Position numbers and translations under genes: made by a program. From assembly GCA_040007095.1 (NCBI GenBank), contig JBDTVS010000135.1, forward strand, positions 71,619-135,618: 64,000 nucleotides of DNA, read 5' to 3'. This DNA is from JBDTVS01 sp040007095. GTDB taxonomy: Bacteria; Acidobacteriota; Vicinamibacteria; Vicinamibacterales; CAVVIG01. Positions within the stretch are counted from its first letter, which is position 1. Every line of letters starts with the position of its first letter. The notes under the pieces are model-generated. The model saw only the letters and a list, made by a program, of their open reading frames with translations. It had not been told where the DNA came from and made no database searches. This document shows positions 18,026 to 26,927 of the stretch, in pieces.

Positions 18026-18182
18026 GCGCACGATGGCCTCCCGAGCAGCAACCGACTCTGCGTTTCTTCCGTGCGTTCCTTCCGTGCGTTCCTCTGAAAT
18101 GCGCTCGTAGTTTATCATCCGCACTCGTTGCCTACGGACGTCGCTCCTGCTTATGAGTGCCTTACGGATTGGCCAACGCCGT

Positions 18183-18689
18183 TTATTTCACCGGCGAATA
18201 GTCGGTCGCGCTCATGAAGACATTCTCGACCTGCACGTTGACCTGCATCTCGGTCCGTGTCTTCACCCAATCAGGATCCGCGCCGAAGGCCGCCCATGCG
18301 GCGTCCCTGGCCGCGCCATCCTTGTAAGCGAGAATGTAGATCAGCGTGTCGCGCTTGGTGACGGGTTGCCAGTAGCCAACGATCGTCATGCCGTGCTTCT
18401 TGAACAGCGCCGTCGTCCGCTCGCGAAACCGGGTGTGCAGGAGATCGATCGAGCTTCCTTCCCGCACGGTGTAGGTGCGCAGTTCGAAGCAGCGGGAATC
18501 CTTGGCGACGTTCTTCACGTCTGCCAGGTTCGGCCCGCAGGGTGGCGTCGCCGGTGCCGGCGCGGCGCCTCGCCCCTGGTTGACTGGGGCGGCCTGGCCA
18601 GCGCTCGCGGCCATGGCCAGGCCGAGGAACACGCCTGTGAAACCGCCGAGCAGACCGGCAAACCGCGCGCGTGTAAATCTCCCGTTCAT
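18183..18689 (-). CDS. Exported NIPSNAP family protein
   Basis: 168 residues from ATG 18689 behind GAGGAGG. A signal peptide (FAGLLGGFTGVFLGLAMAASA) is followed by a Gly/Ala/Pro linker and a single NIPSNAP ferredoxin-like domain: CFELRTYTVREGSSIDLLHT, ALFKKHGMTIVGYWQPVTK, TLIYILAYKDGAARDAAWAA and the final QVENVFMSATDYSPV. These domains form alpha/beta dimers; the role of exported members is unknown. Its promoter region is occupied by an R1 element that begins about 34 bases upstream of the start. Confidence 0.85.
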   Translation of the reverse strand: MNGRFTRARFAGLLGGFTGVFLGLAMAASAGQAAPVNQGRGAAPAPATPPCGPNLADVKNVAKDSRCFELRTYTVREGSSIDLLHTRFRERTTALFKKHGMTIVGYWQPVTKRDTLIYILAYKDGAARDAAWAAFGADPDWVKTRTEMQVNVQVENVFMSATDYSPVK

Positions 18690-18722
18690 CTGTCCTCCTC
18701 GTTCAGCAATCTTCGTGACCCA

Positions 18723-18882
18723 AGGGCCCTGGCGGAAATGACATTGCCACTCTGGCCGCCGATGCATCCCGCCGGGCTGCGTTGCTCGCCGCTTGCATAC
18801 GCCCGGTATGCGCGCTCCTCGCGCCTTGCCGGGCGGGCGCCTCGACGCCCACAGTTGAGTGCCTTGTTCCCGCCCGGGCCCT
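18723..18882. repeat. R1 hairpin element, copy 2
   Basis: 160 bp with arms AGGGCCCTGGCGGAAA and TTCCCGCCCGGGCCCT (two mismatches), a core with GATGCATCCCGCCGGGCTGC and CCTTGCCGGGCGGGCGCC, and apex GCATAC-gcccg-GTATGC. It lies just upstream of the NIPSNAP gene. The core is nearly identical to copies 4 and 5, while the arms are unrelated to theirs. Confidence 0.85.
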
Positions 18883-19045
18883 GACGCACAGATGATACTC
18901 AATTGGGGCGGCGATCGAGCGGCCGCCAGGCCGCATTGGCAGGGGGGCGGTGATGCCCCAACAGCGATGACAGTTGCACCGGTCGACATGTACGCGCCGG
19001 GCTGAATGGTTCGCGAGTATGATCGTCAGCCGAACCGACATTTAG

Positions 19046-19211
19046 CTAGTCCCCTGGAAACGTGATGCGTCACATAATTCCCGGGCGGGGCATCCCGCCT
19101 CGCTTCGTTGCGACTCCCTCAAATATGTCCAATATTCTCGGTCGTCGCGCCTTGCGATCCGGGCGCCGCGCTCCGGGACCTATGCAACGCATCGCGTTTC
19201 CAGGGAACTAG
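19046..19211. repeat. R1 hairpin element, copy 3
   Basis: 166 bp, ending CTAG on both sides. Arms are CTAGTCCCCTGGAAACGTGA and CGCGTTTCCAGGGAACTAG (two mismatches), with core GGGGCATCCCGCCTCGCTTC and GTCGCGCCTTGCGATCCGGG, and apex AATAT-gtcca-ATATT. Its last bases, TAG, begin the AGGAG ribosome-binding site of the dehydrogenase gene at 19221. With copy 6 it forms a sub-family with a GGGCGGGGCATCCCGCC left core. Confidence 0.85.
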
Positions 19212-19220
19212 GAGCACGCT

Positions 19221-21230
19221 ATGAAAACCCGGATCATCCTCGCGGCATCGCTCATCGTCGGCCTTCTGTGGACGACGGATACGGTGCAAGGTCAGGCGGG
19301 CGCGAAAAAGGGCGAGTGGCCGACCTACGGTGGCGATTTGGGGAACACGCGCTATTCGCCGCTCGATCAGATCACCGCGGCCAACTTCAGCAAGCTGGAA
19401 ATCGCGTGGCGTTTCAAGACTGAGAGTCTGGGACCGCGCCCGGAATTCAATTTCGAATCGACGCCATTGATGGTCAACGGCCGGGTGTTCTCGACGGCCG
19501 GCACCCGCCGCGCCGTCGTCGCGCTGGATGCCGCCACCGGCGAGCAGATCTGGATGCACAGCGAGCAGGAGGGCAAGCGCGGTGCGGCAGCGCCCCGGCA
19601 GCTGTCCGGACGAGGTCTCGCCTACTGGACCGACGGTCGCGAGGAGCGAATCCTGTACGTCACGCCGGGGTATCGCCTGGTGGCGCTCGATGCCAGAACC
19701 GGTTACCCGGTCGCCGGCTTTGGACAGGACGGCGTCGTCGATCTGAAGCTCGAGTTCGATCAGGAGCTCGATCTGATCAACGCGCCGGTCGGTCTTCATT
19801 CAACTCCGATTGTCGCCAGGAACGTCGTGATTGTGGGCGCCGCGTTTGAAACCGGGGCCAATCCCAAGAGCAGAAACAACGTCAAGGGCGCGGTGCGTGG
19901 ATACGACGTGCGAACCGGCAAACGTCTGTGGCTGTTCCGGACGATTCCGCAGCTTGGCGAGTTCGGCAACGACACCTGGGAAAAAGACTCATGGAGATAC
20001 ACCGGCAATACCGGTGTGTGGGCGCAGATCTCCGTGGACGAGGAGCTGGGCATCGCCTATCTGCCGGTGGAGTTGCCGACGCACGACTACTACGGCGGCG
20101 AGCGGCCGGGCAACACCTTGTTCGGCGAGAGCCTCGTGGCGGTTGATCTGCAAACCGGCCAGCGCAAATGGCACTTCCAGCTCGTGCATCACGGCATCTG
20201 GGACATGGACATCCCGTGCGCGCCGATTCTCGCCGACATCACCGTCAACGGGCGAATCGTCAAGGCGGTGGCGCAGCCGTCCAAACAGGGATTCCTCTAC
20301 ATCTTCGATCGAGTGACCGGCCAGCCAATCTGGCCGATCGTGGAGCGTCCCGCGCCGAAGGGCGATGTGCCGGGCGAGGCGTACTCGCCCACCCAGCCCA
20401 TCCCGACCAAGCCGCCGGCCTACGATCGGCAGGGTCTGTCGGTCGACGATTTGATCGACTTCACACCGGAGCTGCGCGCGGAGGCGATGAAACTGGTCGG
20501 ACGCTACAAGATCGGGCCCGTCTTCACGCCGCCGGTGGTCAGCAGGGCCGAAGGCCCGATCGCCACACTCGCGATGGCGACGCAGGCGCCGGCGACCAAC
20601 TGGCCCGGCGGATCCTACGATCCGGAGACCCACACGCTGTACGTGTTCTCGCAAAGCGCTGTGGCGGCATTGGGCCTTGTGCCGCCGCCTGCCGGCACCG
20701 CGGATGTGCGCTATCACCAGGGCAACGTGTTGAGCGGAGCTCGGACGTCCGGCGGTTCGGGTGCGTCTCCTGGCGCGGAGAGCGGCGGCGCGGTCCAGAG
20801 CCTCGAGGTCCAGGGCCTGCCGCTCATCAAGCCGCCTTACGGCCGCATCAACGCCATCGATCTCGACCAGGGCGACTTCAAGTGGCGAACACCGCACGGT
20901 GAAACGCCGGACCGGGTCCGTAATCACCCGGCCCTCAAGGGATTGACCATCCCGCGCACCGGCCGCCCCGGGATTGTCGGGACTCTCGTGACGAAGACGC
21001 TGCTGATTGCCGGCGAGCCCGGATTCGGCCCCACGCCGTCGGGACAACGCGGATCGATGCTGCGCGCCTACGACAAGGCGAATGGGAAGGAAGTCGGCGC
21101 CGTCTACATGCCCGCGCCGCAGACCGGTTCGCCGATGACCTACATGCTGAACGGCAAACAGTATCTGATCGTTGCGATCAGTGGCGGCAACTATCCCGGC
21201 GAGCTCGTGGCCTTCAAGGTGGTTGAGTAG
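19221..21230 (+). CDS. PQQ-dependent dehydrogenase without haem domain (GDH/ADH type)
   Basis: 669 residues with a signal peptide (IILAASLIVGLLWTT). An eight-bladed quinoprotein propeller starts WPTYGGDLGNTRYSPLDQIT. Catalytic and PQQ-site regions include GYRLVALDARTGYPVAGFG, EKDSWRYTGNTGVW and HHGIWDMD (residues 323-330, with the catalytic Asp). The C-terminal GSPMTYMLNGKQYLIVAISG is also typical. There is no CxxCH and there are no membrane helices, so it is a soluble periplasmic enzyme needing a separate acceptor. The substrate is probably a sugar or alcohol. It is a close paralogue of the protein at 30339-32456. The ribosome-binding site AGGAG (19210-19214) overlaps the end of R1 copy 3. 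Confidence 0.88.
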   Translation: MKTRIILAASLIVGLLWTTDTVQGQAGAKKGEWPTYGGDLGNTRYSPLDQITAANFSKLEIAWRFKTESLGPRPEFNFESTPLMVNGRVFSTAGTRRAVVALDAATGEQIWMHSEQEGKRGAAAPRQLSGRGLAYWTDGREERILYVTPGYRLVALDARTGYPVAGFGQDGVVDLKLEFDQELDLINAPVGLHSTPIVARNVVIVGAAFETGANPKSRNNVKGAVRGYDVRTGKRLWLFRTIPQLGEFGNDTWEKDSWRYTGNTGVWAQISVDEELGIAYLPVELPTHDYYGGERPGNTLFGESLVAVDLQTGQRKWHFQLVHHGIWDMDIPCAPILADITVNGRIVKAVAQPSKQGFLYIFDRVTGQPIWPIVERPAPKGDVPGEAYSPTQPIPTKPPAYDRQGLSVDDLIDFTPELRAEAMKLVGRYKIGPVFTPPVVSRAEGPIATLAMATQAPATNWPGGSYDPETHTLYVFSQSAVAALGLVPPPAGTADVRYHQGNVLSGARTSGGSGASPGAESGGAVQSLEVQGLPLIKPPYGRINAIDLDQGDFKWRTPHGETPDRVRNHPALKGLTIPRTGRPGIVGTLVTKTLLIAGEPGFGPTPSGQRGSMLRAYDKANGKEVGAVYMPAPQTGSPMTYMLNGKQYLIVAISGGNYPGELVAFKVVE

Positions 21231-21249
21231 CAAACGCCAGAAGAGACAA

Positions 21250-21282
21250 GGAACCACAAAGGTCACAAAGATCACCAAGAAG
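21250..21282. repeat. R2 dispersed repeat, single copy
   Basis: GGAACCACAAAGGTCACAAA followed by GATCACCAAGAAG, directly after the dehydrogenase stop and between two convergent genes. Confidence 0.75.
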
Positions 21283-21310
21283 CTCGGTAGGGGACAGCTC
21301 TTGATTCGAG

Positions 21311-23035
21311 TCAGCGCCGAAACACCGGCGGCGCTTCCGGGATGGCCTCGCCGTCGTGGCGTGGCTCCGATCCGGCGAAGTGGACCCCCTGGCCGTTGCT
21401 CATCACCGCCTGCCCGTAGCCGAATGTTTCCGAGCGGGGTGGAACGGTGTTGACCTGATGACCGAGGGTGGTCAGTTGGCGCCGCGTCGATTCCGGCACG
21501 AGCGCTTCGACCTGGACGTCGCAGCCGGTGAATGTCAGCTTCGTGAAGCGTCCCGCCTCGAGCGCCTGCTGCACGTCCAGGCCGTAGTCGACAATCCCGG
21601 CCACGAACTGGGCATGCGCCTGCGCCTGATTGAATCCCCCCATGATCCCGAAACCGATCTTCACGTCGCCTTTTTCCATGAACGCCGGGATGATGGTGTG
21701 CAGGGGTCGTTTGCGCGGGGACAGAAGGTTGGGGTGGCCTTCCTCGAGCGTGAAGAGCGCGCCACGGTTGTGCAGCATGAAGCCGGTATTCGGCGGGACG
21801 ACCCCGCTGCCGAAGGACGAGTACAGGCTCTGGATCAGCGACACGATGTTGCCGTCTTTGTCGACGACCGACAAATAGATCGTGTCGCCGCCCGGCGAAG
21901 TCGTCAGGCCATCGAGCGTGGATGGCCCCACTTCGCAGGCCGCCTTCGCTGGATTGATCAGGCGCGCCCGCCGGGTCGCGTACCCCTTGCTCAACATGGG
22001 GAGCACCGGCACGGTCGCGAATCGCGGATCCGCCACGTAGCGCAGCATGTCGGCATAGGCGAGCTTCTTGGCCTCGATCATCGCGTGCAACGCCTTCGCG
22101 CTATGGAGTCCGTACTCGCCGAGCGGAAAGCGTTCCATCAGGTTCAACATCATCAGCGCCGCGATCCCTTGCGTGTTCGGCGGCAGCTCATGAACGGTCC
22201 AGCCCCGATACGTGGTCGAGATCGGATCGACCCACTCGGGCGCGAACTCCTTCAGATCCGCGCCGGTCATCGTGCCGCCATGCTCACGCGACACGGCCAG
22301 AATGGCGTCGGCGCTCTTGCCCTCGTAGAAGCCGGCGGCGCCTTTCTCGGCGATCGCGCGCAGCGACTCGGCCAGCAGGCGGTTCTTGAACACTTCACCC
22401 GCGTGTGGGGCTCTCCCGTCGATCAGGTACGTCTTCGCGGCATTTGGATCCGCGGCGAGTTTGGGAACCTGGCGCGCCCACGCTTCGCTGATCACGTCGG
22501 TGACTGGAAACCCATCCTCCGCGTAGAAGATTGCCGACGCCAGCAGATCCGACATCGGCAGCTTTCCGAAACGGCCGCGCAACGCCTCCCAGCCCGCGAC
22601 TGCGCCCGGTACGGTGACCGAATAGATGCCCGTGGCGGGCATCCGGTTGATGCCTTTTGTTCTCAATAATTCCGGCGTCAGTCCAGTCGGGGCCCACCCG
22701 CCCGAGTTCAAACCGTACAGTTTGCCCGTCCCGGCTTCGTAGTAAATCACGAAGAGGTCGCCGCCGATGCCGTTGTTGTGAGGTTCAACGAGACCCATGA
22801 CGGCATTGGTCGCGATCGCCGCATCCACGGCGTTCCCGCCGCGCTCGAGTACTTGCACTCCAGCTCGAGCGGCCAACGGCTGGCTCGCCGCGACAATGCC
22901 GTACTTCGTCGCGATCTTCGACCGGCCGGACACGACCGTCGTCCGGCCGCCGCTGGCCGACTCTGCGGGAGCCATCATCTGACCGATCGCGAAGCCGGCC
23001 ACGACAAAGGCGATGAGTGACGTACGCAGTGCCAT
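21311..23035 (-). CDS. ggt: Gamma-glutamyltransferase
   Basis: 574 residues with a short signal peptide and GGAGGGG upstream of ATG 23035. Family marks run in order: YGIVAASQPLAARAGVQVLE, GGNAVDAAIATNAVMGLVEP, GIGGDLFVIYY, then the autocleavage site GGDTIYLSVVDKDGNIVS in which Thr385 would become the N-terminal nucleophile of the small subunit, and GSGVVPPNTGFMLHNR. The enzyme hydrolyses glutathione and other gamma-glutamyl compounds in the periplasm. The usual G-T-T-H before the nucleophile is replaced by G-D-T-I, as in several non-enterobacterial relatives. It is monocistronic, and convergent with the preceding dehydrogenase. Confidence 0.88.
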   Translation of the reverse strand: MALRTSLIAFVVAGFAIGQMMAPAESASGGRTTVVSGRSKIATKYGIVAASQPLAARAGVQVLERGGNAVDAAIATNAVMGLVEPHNNGIGGDLFVIYYEAGTGKLYGLNSGGWAPTGLTPELLRTKGINRMPATGIYSVTVPGAVAGWEALRGRFGKLPMSDLLASAIFYAEDGFPVTDVISEAWARQVPKLAADPNAAKTYLIDGRAPHAGEVFKNRLLAESLRAIAEKGAAGFYEGKSADAILAVSREHGGTMTGADLKEFAPEWVDPISTTYRGWTVHELPPNTQGIAALMMLNLMERFPLGEYGLHSAKALHAMIEAKKLAYADMLRYVADPRFATVPVLPMLSKGYATRRARLINPAKAACEVGPSTLDGLTTSPGGDTIYLSVVDKDGNIVSLIQSLYSSFGSGVVPPNTGFMLHNRGALFTLEEGHPNLLSPRKRPLHTIIPAFMEKGDVKIGFGIMGGFNQAQAHAQFVAGIVDYGLDVQQALEAGRFTKLTFTGCDVQVEALVPESTRRQLTTLGHQVNTVPPRSETFGYGQAVMSNGQGVHFAGSEPRHDGEAIPEAPPVFRR

Positions 23036-23156
23036 GACCCCTCCGATAATTCGCGATGCGGCAAATGCATCCTAGCACCAGGCCACGAACTTTTGAGCGG
23101 CTGATATGACCGGGGCGAAACATGTATGCCGCTTTGAAGGGGAGCCCGAGCAGCGC

Positions 23157-23197
23157 ATTTTCAGTCAACTTGACAATTTTCAGTCAACTTGGTTGAC
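23157..23197. promoter_or_regulatory. Operator-like direct and inverted repeat
   Basis: ATTTTCAGTCAACTTG occurs twice, at 23157-23172 and 23176-23191 (19-base period), and the second copy runs into the palindrome GTCAAC-TTG-GTTGAC (23183-23197). A TTGACA at 23170 could be a -35 element, but no good -10 follows at the right distance. It lies 130-170 bases upstream of the PQQ-like propeller gene. A dimeric regulator site is likely; the regulator is unknown. Confidence 0.5.
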
Positions 23198-23313
23198 GCC
23201 GTGGGGCTCTGGGTGCATCATGGCCCGCGATCCTGTCCGAGTCACGCACGCGCGGAACGGCTCGACCACGATTCACCTGGATGTCAGATGACGGATCCCT
23301 TCATGACCGACTG

Positions 23314-23339
23314 ATCAGGTGACCAGATGACCAGATTCC
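23314..23339. repeat. R6 short repeat supplying a start codon
   Basis: GGTGACCAGATGACCAGATT (from 23319) contains the ATG of the following gene. A similar run (ATGACCAGATGACC ... GATGACCAGATTC) occurs at 48641-48678 and likewise supplies the start of the GT87 gene, so both proteins begin MTRF. Confidence 0.5.
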
Positions 23340-24685
23340 ACGTCGGCGCCCTGTCGGCTTTTTTCGCGCTTGCCCTCGCCGTTCTGTCGGCTGACGACAA
23401 TTGGCCGCAGTTTCGGGGTGCGCAATCCGGCGTCGCGGCCGACGATCGGGCGCTGCCCGACACCTGGGGACCTTCTCAGAACGTGGTGTGGAAGATCGAT
23501 ATGCCGGGCCGCTCCTGGAGCTCGCCCGTGGTCTGGGGCGATCACGTCTTCGTGACCACGGCGATCAACACGGTCGAGACGGAGGCGCTGCTGCCCACCT
23601 CGGCGTATGTCTCGCGCTCGAACGGCGGCACGATGAGCTTCCGCGACATCGCGACCCCGACCGCGCCCCACCGCTGGATGGTGTACGACATCGACTTCAA
23701 GACCGGCAGGATTCGGTGGGAGCGCGAAGTGGCCAAGGCCGTGCCGTCGCAGCCGAGGCACTTGAAGAACAGCTACGCGTCGGAGACGCCGGTGACCGAT
23801 GGTCAGCGCGTGTACGCGTATTTCGGAAACATCGGCCTCTTCGCGTTCGATTTGAATGGCAAGCCGCTGTGGTCACGGCCGATGGACGCGCTCAAGGTGC
23901 GCAACGGCTTCGGTCCGGCTGCCTCGCCCGTGGTCGACGGGGATCGCGTGTTCATCGTCAACGACAACGACGAACAGTCGTTCATCGCCGCCTATCACGC
24001 GGCCACCGGCGCGGAGCTGTGGCGCGTCAACCGCAAGGAAGGCAGCAACTGGACGTCGCCGTTCGTGTGGAAGAACGATCGGCGCACCGAGATCGTCACG
24101 GCCGGCAGCGACCGGATTCGATCCTACGGCGTCGACGGCAAGCTGCTGTGGGAACTGTCGGGCATGTCGTCGTTCGCCGTGCCGACGCCGTTCTCGGCGA
24201 ACGGTCTGTTGTATGTCACCTCCGGCTACCCGGGGGATAAACTTCGGCCGGCTTATGCGATCCGGCCCGGCGCCACGGGCGACATCTCGCTGAAGCCCGA
24301 CCGCACGTCGAACGACTACATCGTATGGTCGCAGGCCACACTGGGGCCGTTTCATCCCTCGGCGTTGGTCTACGGCGGCTGCTACTACACGCTGCTCGAT
24401 CGCGGCCTGCTGTCGTGTAACGATCCGGAGACCGGGAAGGAGATCTATCCCCGGCAGCGGATCTCCGTCGATGCGACCGGTTTCAGCGCGTCACTCTGGG
24501 CCTACAACGGCAAGGTGTTCGCCATGAGCGAGGACGGCGACACGTACGTGATTCAAGCGGGGGCCGACTTCAAGATCCTCGGCAAGAACTCGCTGGAAGA
24601 GATGACGCTGGCGACACCAGCCGTCGCCAACGGGAGCCTGATCGTCCGCACCGCGACCAAGTTGTATCGCATCGGCCGGAAGTAA
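23327..24685 (+). CDS. PQQ-like beta-propeller repeat protein, exported
   Basis: 452 residues. A signal peptide (VGALSAFFALALAVLS) is followed by DNWPQFRGAQSGVAADD, the usual opening of outer-membrane-type PQQ-like propellers, and repeated blades of the form SWSSPVVWGDHVFVTTA, SPVVDGDRVFIVNDND and GKVFAMSEDGDTYVIQAGAD. No haem motif is present, and the WD.D catalytic segment of true quinoprotein dehydrogenases is missing, so a structural or binding role is as likely as catalysis. It ends at a hairpin terminator shared with the convergent neighbour. Start from R6 repeat at 23327; a weak ribosome-binding site makes the start less sure. Confidence 0.8.
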   Translation: MTRFHVGALSAFFALALAVLSADDNWPQFRGAQSGVAADDRALPDTWGPSQNVVWKIDMPGRSWSSPVVWGDHVFVTTAINTVETEALLPTSAYVSRSNGGTMSFRDIATPTAPHRWMVYDIDFKTGRIRWEREVAKAVPSQPRHLKNSYASETPVTDGQRVYAYFGNIGLFAFDLNGKPLWSRPMDALKVRNGFGPAASPVVDGDRVFIVNDNDEQSFIAAYHAATGAELWRVNRKEGSNWTSPFVWKNDRRTEIVTAGSDRIRSYGVDGKLLWELSGMSSFAVPTPFSANGLLYVTSGYPGDKLRPAYAIRPGATGDISLKPDRTSNDYIVWSQATLGPFHPSALVYGGCYYTLLDRGLLSCNDPETGKEIYPRQRISVDATGFSASLWAYNGKVFAMSEDGDTYVIQAGADFKILGKNSLEEMTLATPAVANGSLIVRTATKLYRIGRK

Positions 24686-24700
24686 AGCAATCTTCCAGGC

Positions 24701-24754
24701 CTTCTAAGTTCTGACTTTTGAGTTTTCAGTTCGGGCGGCGTTGTTCAGCCGCCC
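24701..24754 (-). repeat. R3 hairpin-plus-tail repeat
   Basis: Read on the minus strand: stem GGGCGGC, loop TGAACAAC, stem GCCGCCC, then GAACTGAAAACTCAAAAGTC and AGAACTTAGAAG. The other copies (28354-28397, 53625-53679) keep loop and tail but change the stem bases with pairing kept. Confidence 0.7.
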
Positions 24755-24765
24755 GCTAGGTTTTC
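24733..24765 (+). terminator. Bidirectional terminator-like hairpin
   Basis: Stem GGGCGGC/GCCGCCC (24733-24754) followed on the plus strand by GCTAGGTTTT. It lies between the convergent stops at 24685 and 24756, so it can serve both genes. It is the stem part of R3. Confidence 0.5.
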
Positions 24766-25547
24766 TGCGCGCGGCTCTGACGGAGATAGTGCGGGCTGAC
24801 TTGCAGGCCGAAGGGGGTCGTGACTTTCGACGCCGCTTTCTCGCGGAAGAATTCCTCCTTGGCCCGGCGGATCGCCGCCAGTTCCTCTTCGTTGCAATCC
24901 CGCAACGTCATCTCCTCGCGCGGCACGAAGAACACCTGCCCGATCGGAATCTGGTGCGCTCCAGGAATGCCTTCGCCCGGCTGGAGAACGTACCGAAACT
25001 CGGTCTCGTGCGGGTACCAGTCGGTTTCGACCCTGACCACCAGCATCGGAGCCACCGGCCGCTCGATCATGTTGAAGATCGGCGTGTAGACCGTGTCCCA
25101 GCCGGTGGGCGTCTGGAAGTTGGTGGCGCCGCGCAGCGAGATGGCGCCCGGCGGCGTGCCGAGGTCCTCGGGAACGATGAACACACGCGCCATGCTAATC
25201 GCCGCCTCCTTCGAGATCGGCGGATTCCGAGTCATGAAGGTGACTTCTTCCTTGAACATGCCGATGCTTCCCAGCGGAAGCACGACCATGACGGAGAAAA
25301 TCGGCTCCCAGTTCCCGGCGGCGGCGCTCAGGCAGTACAGAAACTGATACCGTCCGTCCCCCTGATACTCGATGTGAAAGGATTCGTTCGGCTCGAGCGG
25401 CGGATAGACCAGAAATCCGAGCGCGCTGCCCGCCTCGAGCACCGGGCAGTGCCGCGCATGCAACGGCAGCAGCGGCCGCTGACTCTCGCGACGCGGCTTC
25501 ATGCCGACGCCGGGACGACTTGAGTTGGGAAAAAGCCGAATCTCCAT
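24756..25547 (-). CDS. Protein of unknown function, possibly DUF6065-like
   Basis: 263 residues from ATG 25547. No signal peptide or membrane helix, so cytoplasmic. The N-terminal part (RHCPVLEAGSALGFLVYPPL, NESFHIEYQGDGRYQFLYCL) resembles DUF6065-type proteins, and the C-terminal part is charged and helical (EELAAIRRAKEEFFREKAAS). I am not certain of the family, and no activity can be inferred. It is alone between a convergent gene and the secreted-protein gene 140 bases upstream on the same strand. Confidence 0.6.
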   Translation of the reverse strand: MEIRLFPNSSRPGVGMKPRRESQRPLLPLHARHCPVLEAGSALGFLVYPPLEPNESFHIEYQGDGRYQFLYCLSAAAGNWEPIFSVMVVLPLGSIGMFKEEVTFMTRNPPISKEAAISMARVFIVPEDLGTPPGAISLRGATNFQTPTGWDTVYTPIFNMIERPVAPMLVVRVETDWYPHETEFRYVLQPGEGIPGAHQIPIGQVFFVPREEMTLRDCNEEELAAIRRAKEEFFREKAASKVTTPFGLQVSPHYLRQSRAQKT

Positions 25548-25687
25548 GCGCCAATAGTAGCAGCCCGGTGTGGACGGACCCGCGTTCGCGAGTACTGTGT
25601 CAGTTTCAAACGCCCCCAAGGTCTTTGCATGTTCCCTCCAGAGATAGAAGAATCTTCCGCTCGGCGCGCGCGCTTCTCCGACCCCTC

Positions 25688-26749
25688 TCACCTCGCCGCC
25701 GCTTCCTTCGTGTTCTCTTCCCAGCGCGCGATGCCAAGCAGGAACCGCAAGCCGTAATTGCCCTCGTGACACGCATTCTCGAATATCGGATCCTGGCTCT
25801 TGATCATCGGAATGCTGGCCGACCAGGGCCTGGTGAACGAAGCCGGATCGTCCACGGTGAATTCGTAGAGGATGTCATCCACGTCGGTCCGTGTGAGGCG
25901 CTCGACGAGGTGCAGTTGCTCGCCGGTTCCCCTGAACTGGCTCTTCGCGGTGAAATTTGTCGTGTCGATGACGAGCGTGTTCCCGTCCCACCGGCCGCGC
26001 GAATCGCCCATCCACTTCCGAATCTTCTGCGACAGATGCGGGCGTCCATCCAGGGGAACCATGCGAGTCTCGTGCAGGATCTCGTTGACGATGGCAACGT
26101 AGCCGGGGCCTTGCAGGAACTGATAGTTGCTCACCAGCGGGGAATAGGGGGAATTGTTGGCGAAGCTGGGAAGCATCGGCGGTCCGACGGCCGGCCACCA
26201 GAGACATCGATCCATCAGTGGTCGATCCTCCGGGCCGTCGGCGGGGTGCTGCTGGCGCGCGATACGGCTGGCGTCGATTCGCTGCTGCGCCGCTGCCGTC
26301 AGGGGTGGTAGCTTCCCGTCCGGCGGCGCCACAAGCAGCGACGTTCGCGTCATCGGCACGAGCCGGGCGTCCGCGTCCCACCAGACGCTGCCGTACGCGC
26401 GGCCGAGATCCGTTTCAGGGCCGCCCCCTCGGTTGTCGCGATCCCAGCGGGCAAGCACACGCTGTTGGTAGTCAGCGGCTTCCTGCCGCGTGAGCAACTC
26501 TTTGCCGGCAAGGTCGGCCGGCCGTTCGAGAGGCGTCAGCGTCGCGTTGGTCCAGACGCCTTGCAGGTCCGGCTGACCGTCGGGCGTTCGCGGCTGAACG
26601 TACGATCTGTCTGCTTTTGCGGGCTTCTGCGGTTGCTGACCACCGGCCCGCTCCGACAATGGTGGGACCGCCGCGATCGTCATCGCGATCGCCCCCATCC
26701 CGACCAGTCGCCTGGTCATGACTGCTCCGAGCCCGATCGCCCTCTTCAT
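25688..26749 (-). CDS. Exported protein, PRTxDGxPDLxGVW family
   Basis: 353 residues from ATG 26749, which has GGGAGG close upstream; longer in-frame readings would run into the R1 hairpin. A signal peptide precedes PRTPDGQPDLQGVWTNATLT. Further conserved parts are VWWDADARLVPMTRTSLLVA, WDGNTLVIDTTNFTAKSQF and LVERLTRTDVDDILYEFTVD. Another member is at 37899-38777. The family is very frequent in Acidobacteriota genomes, appears periplasmic, is beta-rich and has no assigned function. R1 copy 4 starts 16 bases upstream of the start codon, leaving just room for the ribosome-binding site. Confidence 0.75.
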   Translation of the reverse strand: MKRAIGLGAVMTRRLVGMGAIAMTIAAVPPLSERAGGQQPQKPAKADRSYVQPRTPDGQPDLQGVWTNATLTPLERPADLAGKELLTRQEAADYQQRVLARWDRDNRGGGPETDLGRAYGSVWWDADARLVPMTRTSLLVAPPDGKLPPLTAAAQQRIDASRIARQQHPADGPEDRPLMDRCLWWPAVGPPMLPSFANNSPYSPLVSNYQFLQGPGYVAIVNEILHETRMVPLDGRPHLSQKIRKWMGDSRGRWDGNTLVIDTTNFTAKSQFRGTGEQLHLVERLTRTDVDDILYEFTVDDPASFTRPWSASIPMIKSQDPIFENACHEGNYGLRFLLGIARWEENTKEAAAR

Positions 26750-26764
26750 GAAAAGCCTCCCTTT

Positions 26765-26924
26765 AGGACCCGCGAAAGAACAACGTTGCCATTGCGGCCG
26801 CCGATGCATCCCGCCGGGCTGCGTTGCTCGTCGCTTACATAGTCCCGCTATGCGCGCTCCTCGCGCCTTGCCGGGCGGGCGCCTCGACGCCCGCATCTGT
26901 CAACGTTGTTCTTTCGCGGGCCCT
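26765..26924. repeat. R1 hairpin element, copy 4
   Basis: 160 bp. Arms AGGACCCGCGAAAGAACAAC and GTTGTTCTTTCGCGGGCCCT (one mismatch), core GATGCATCCCGCCGGGCTGC and CCTTGCCGGGCGGGCGCC, apex CATAG-tcccg-CTATG, which differs from copy 2 by a compensating C-to-G/G-to-C pair. It fills the gap between two minus-strand genes: the 3' end of the CMD gene (26928) and the start of the secreted-protein gene (26749). Confidence 0.9.
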
Positions 26925-26927
26925 CCA

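Larger units (their letters stand above)
18690..19220. other. 531-bp divergent intergenic region
   Basis: Contains two R1 copies (18723-18882 and 19046-19211) separated by about 163 bases. The central part has no convincing gene, tRNA or promoter. Each copy sits close to one of the two divergent starts. Confidence 0.6.

Noticed and set aside
23106..23291. 61-codon frame upstream of the propeller gene
   Set aside because: It crosses the operator-like AGTCAAC repeats, has no ribosome-binding site and matches no family.
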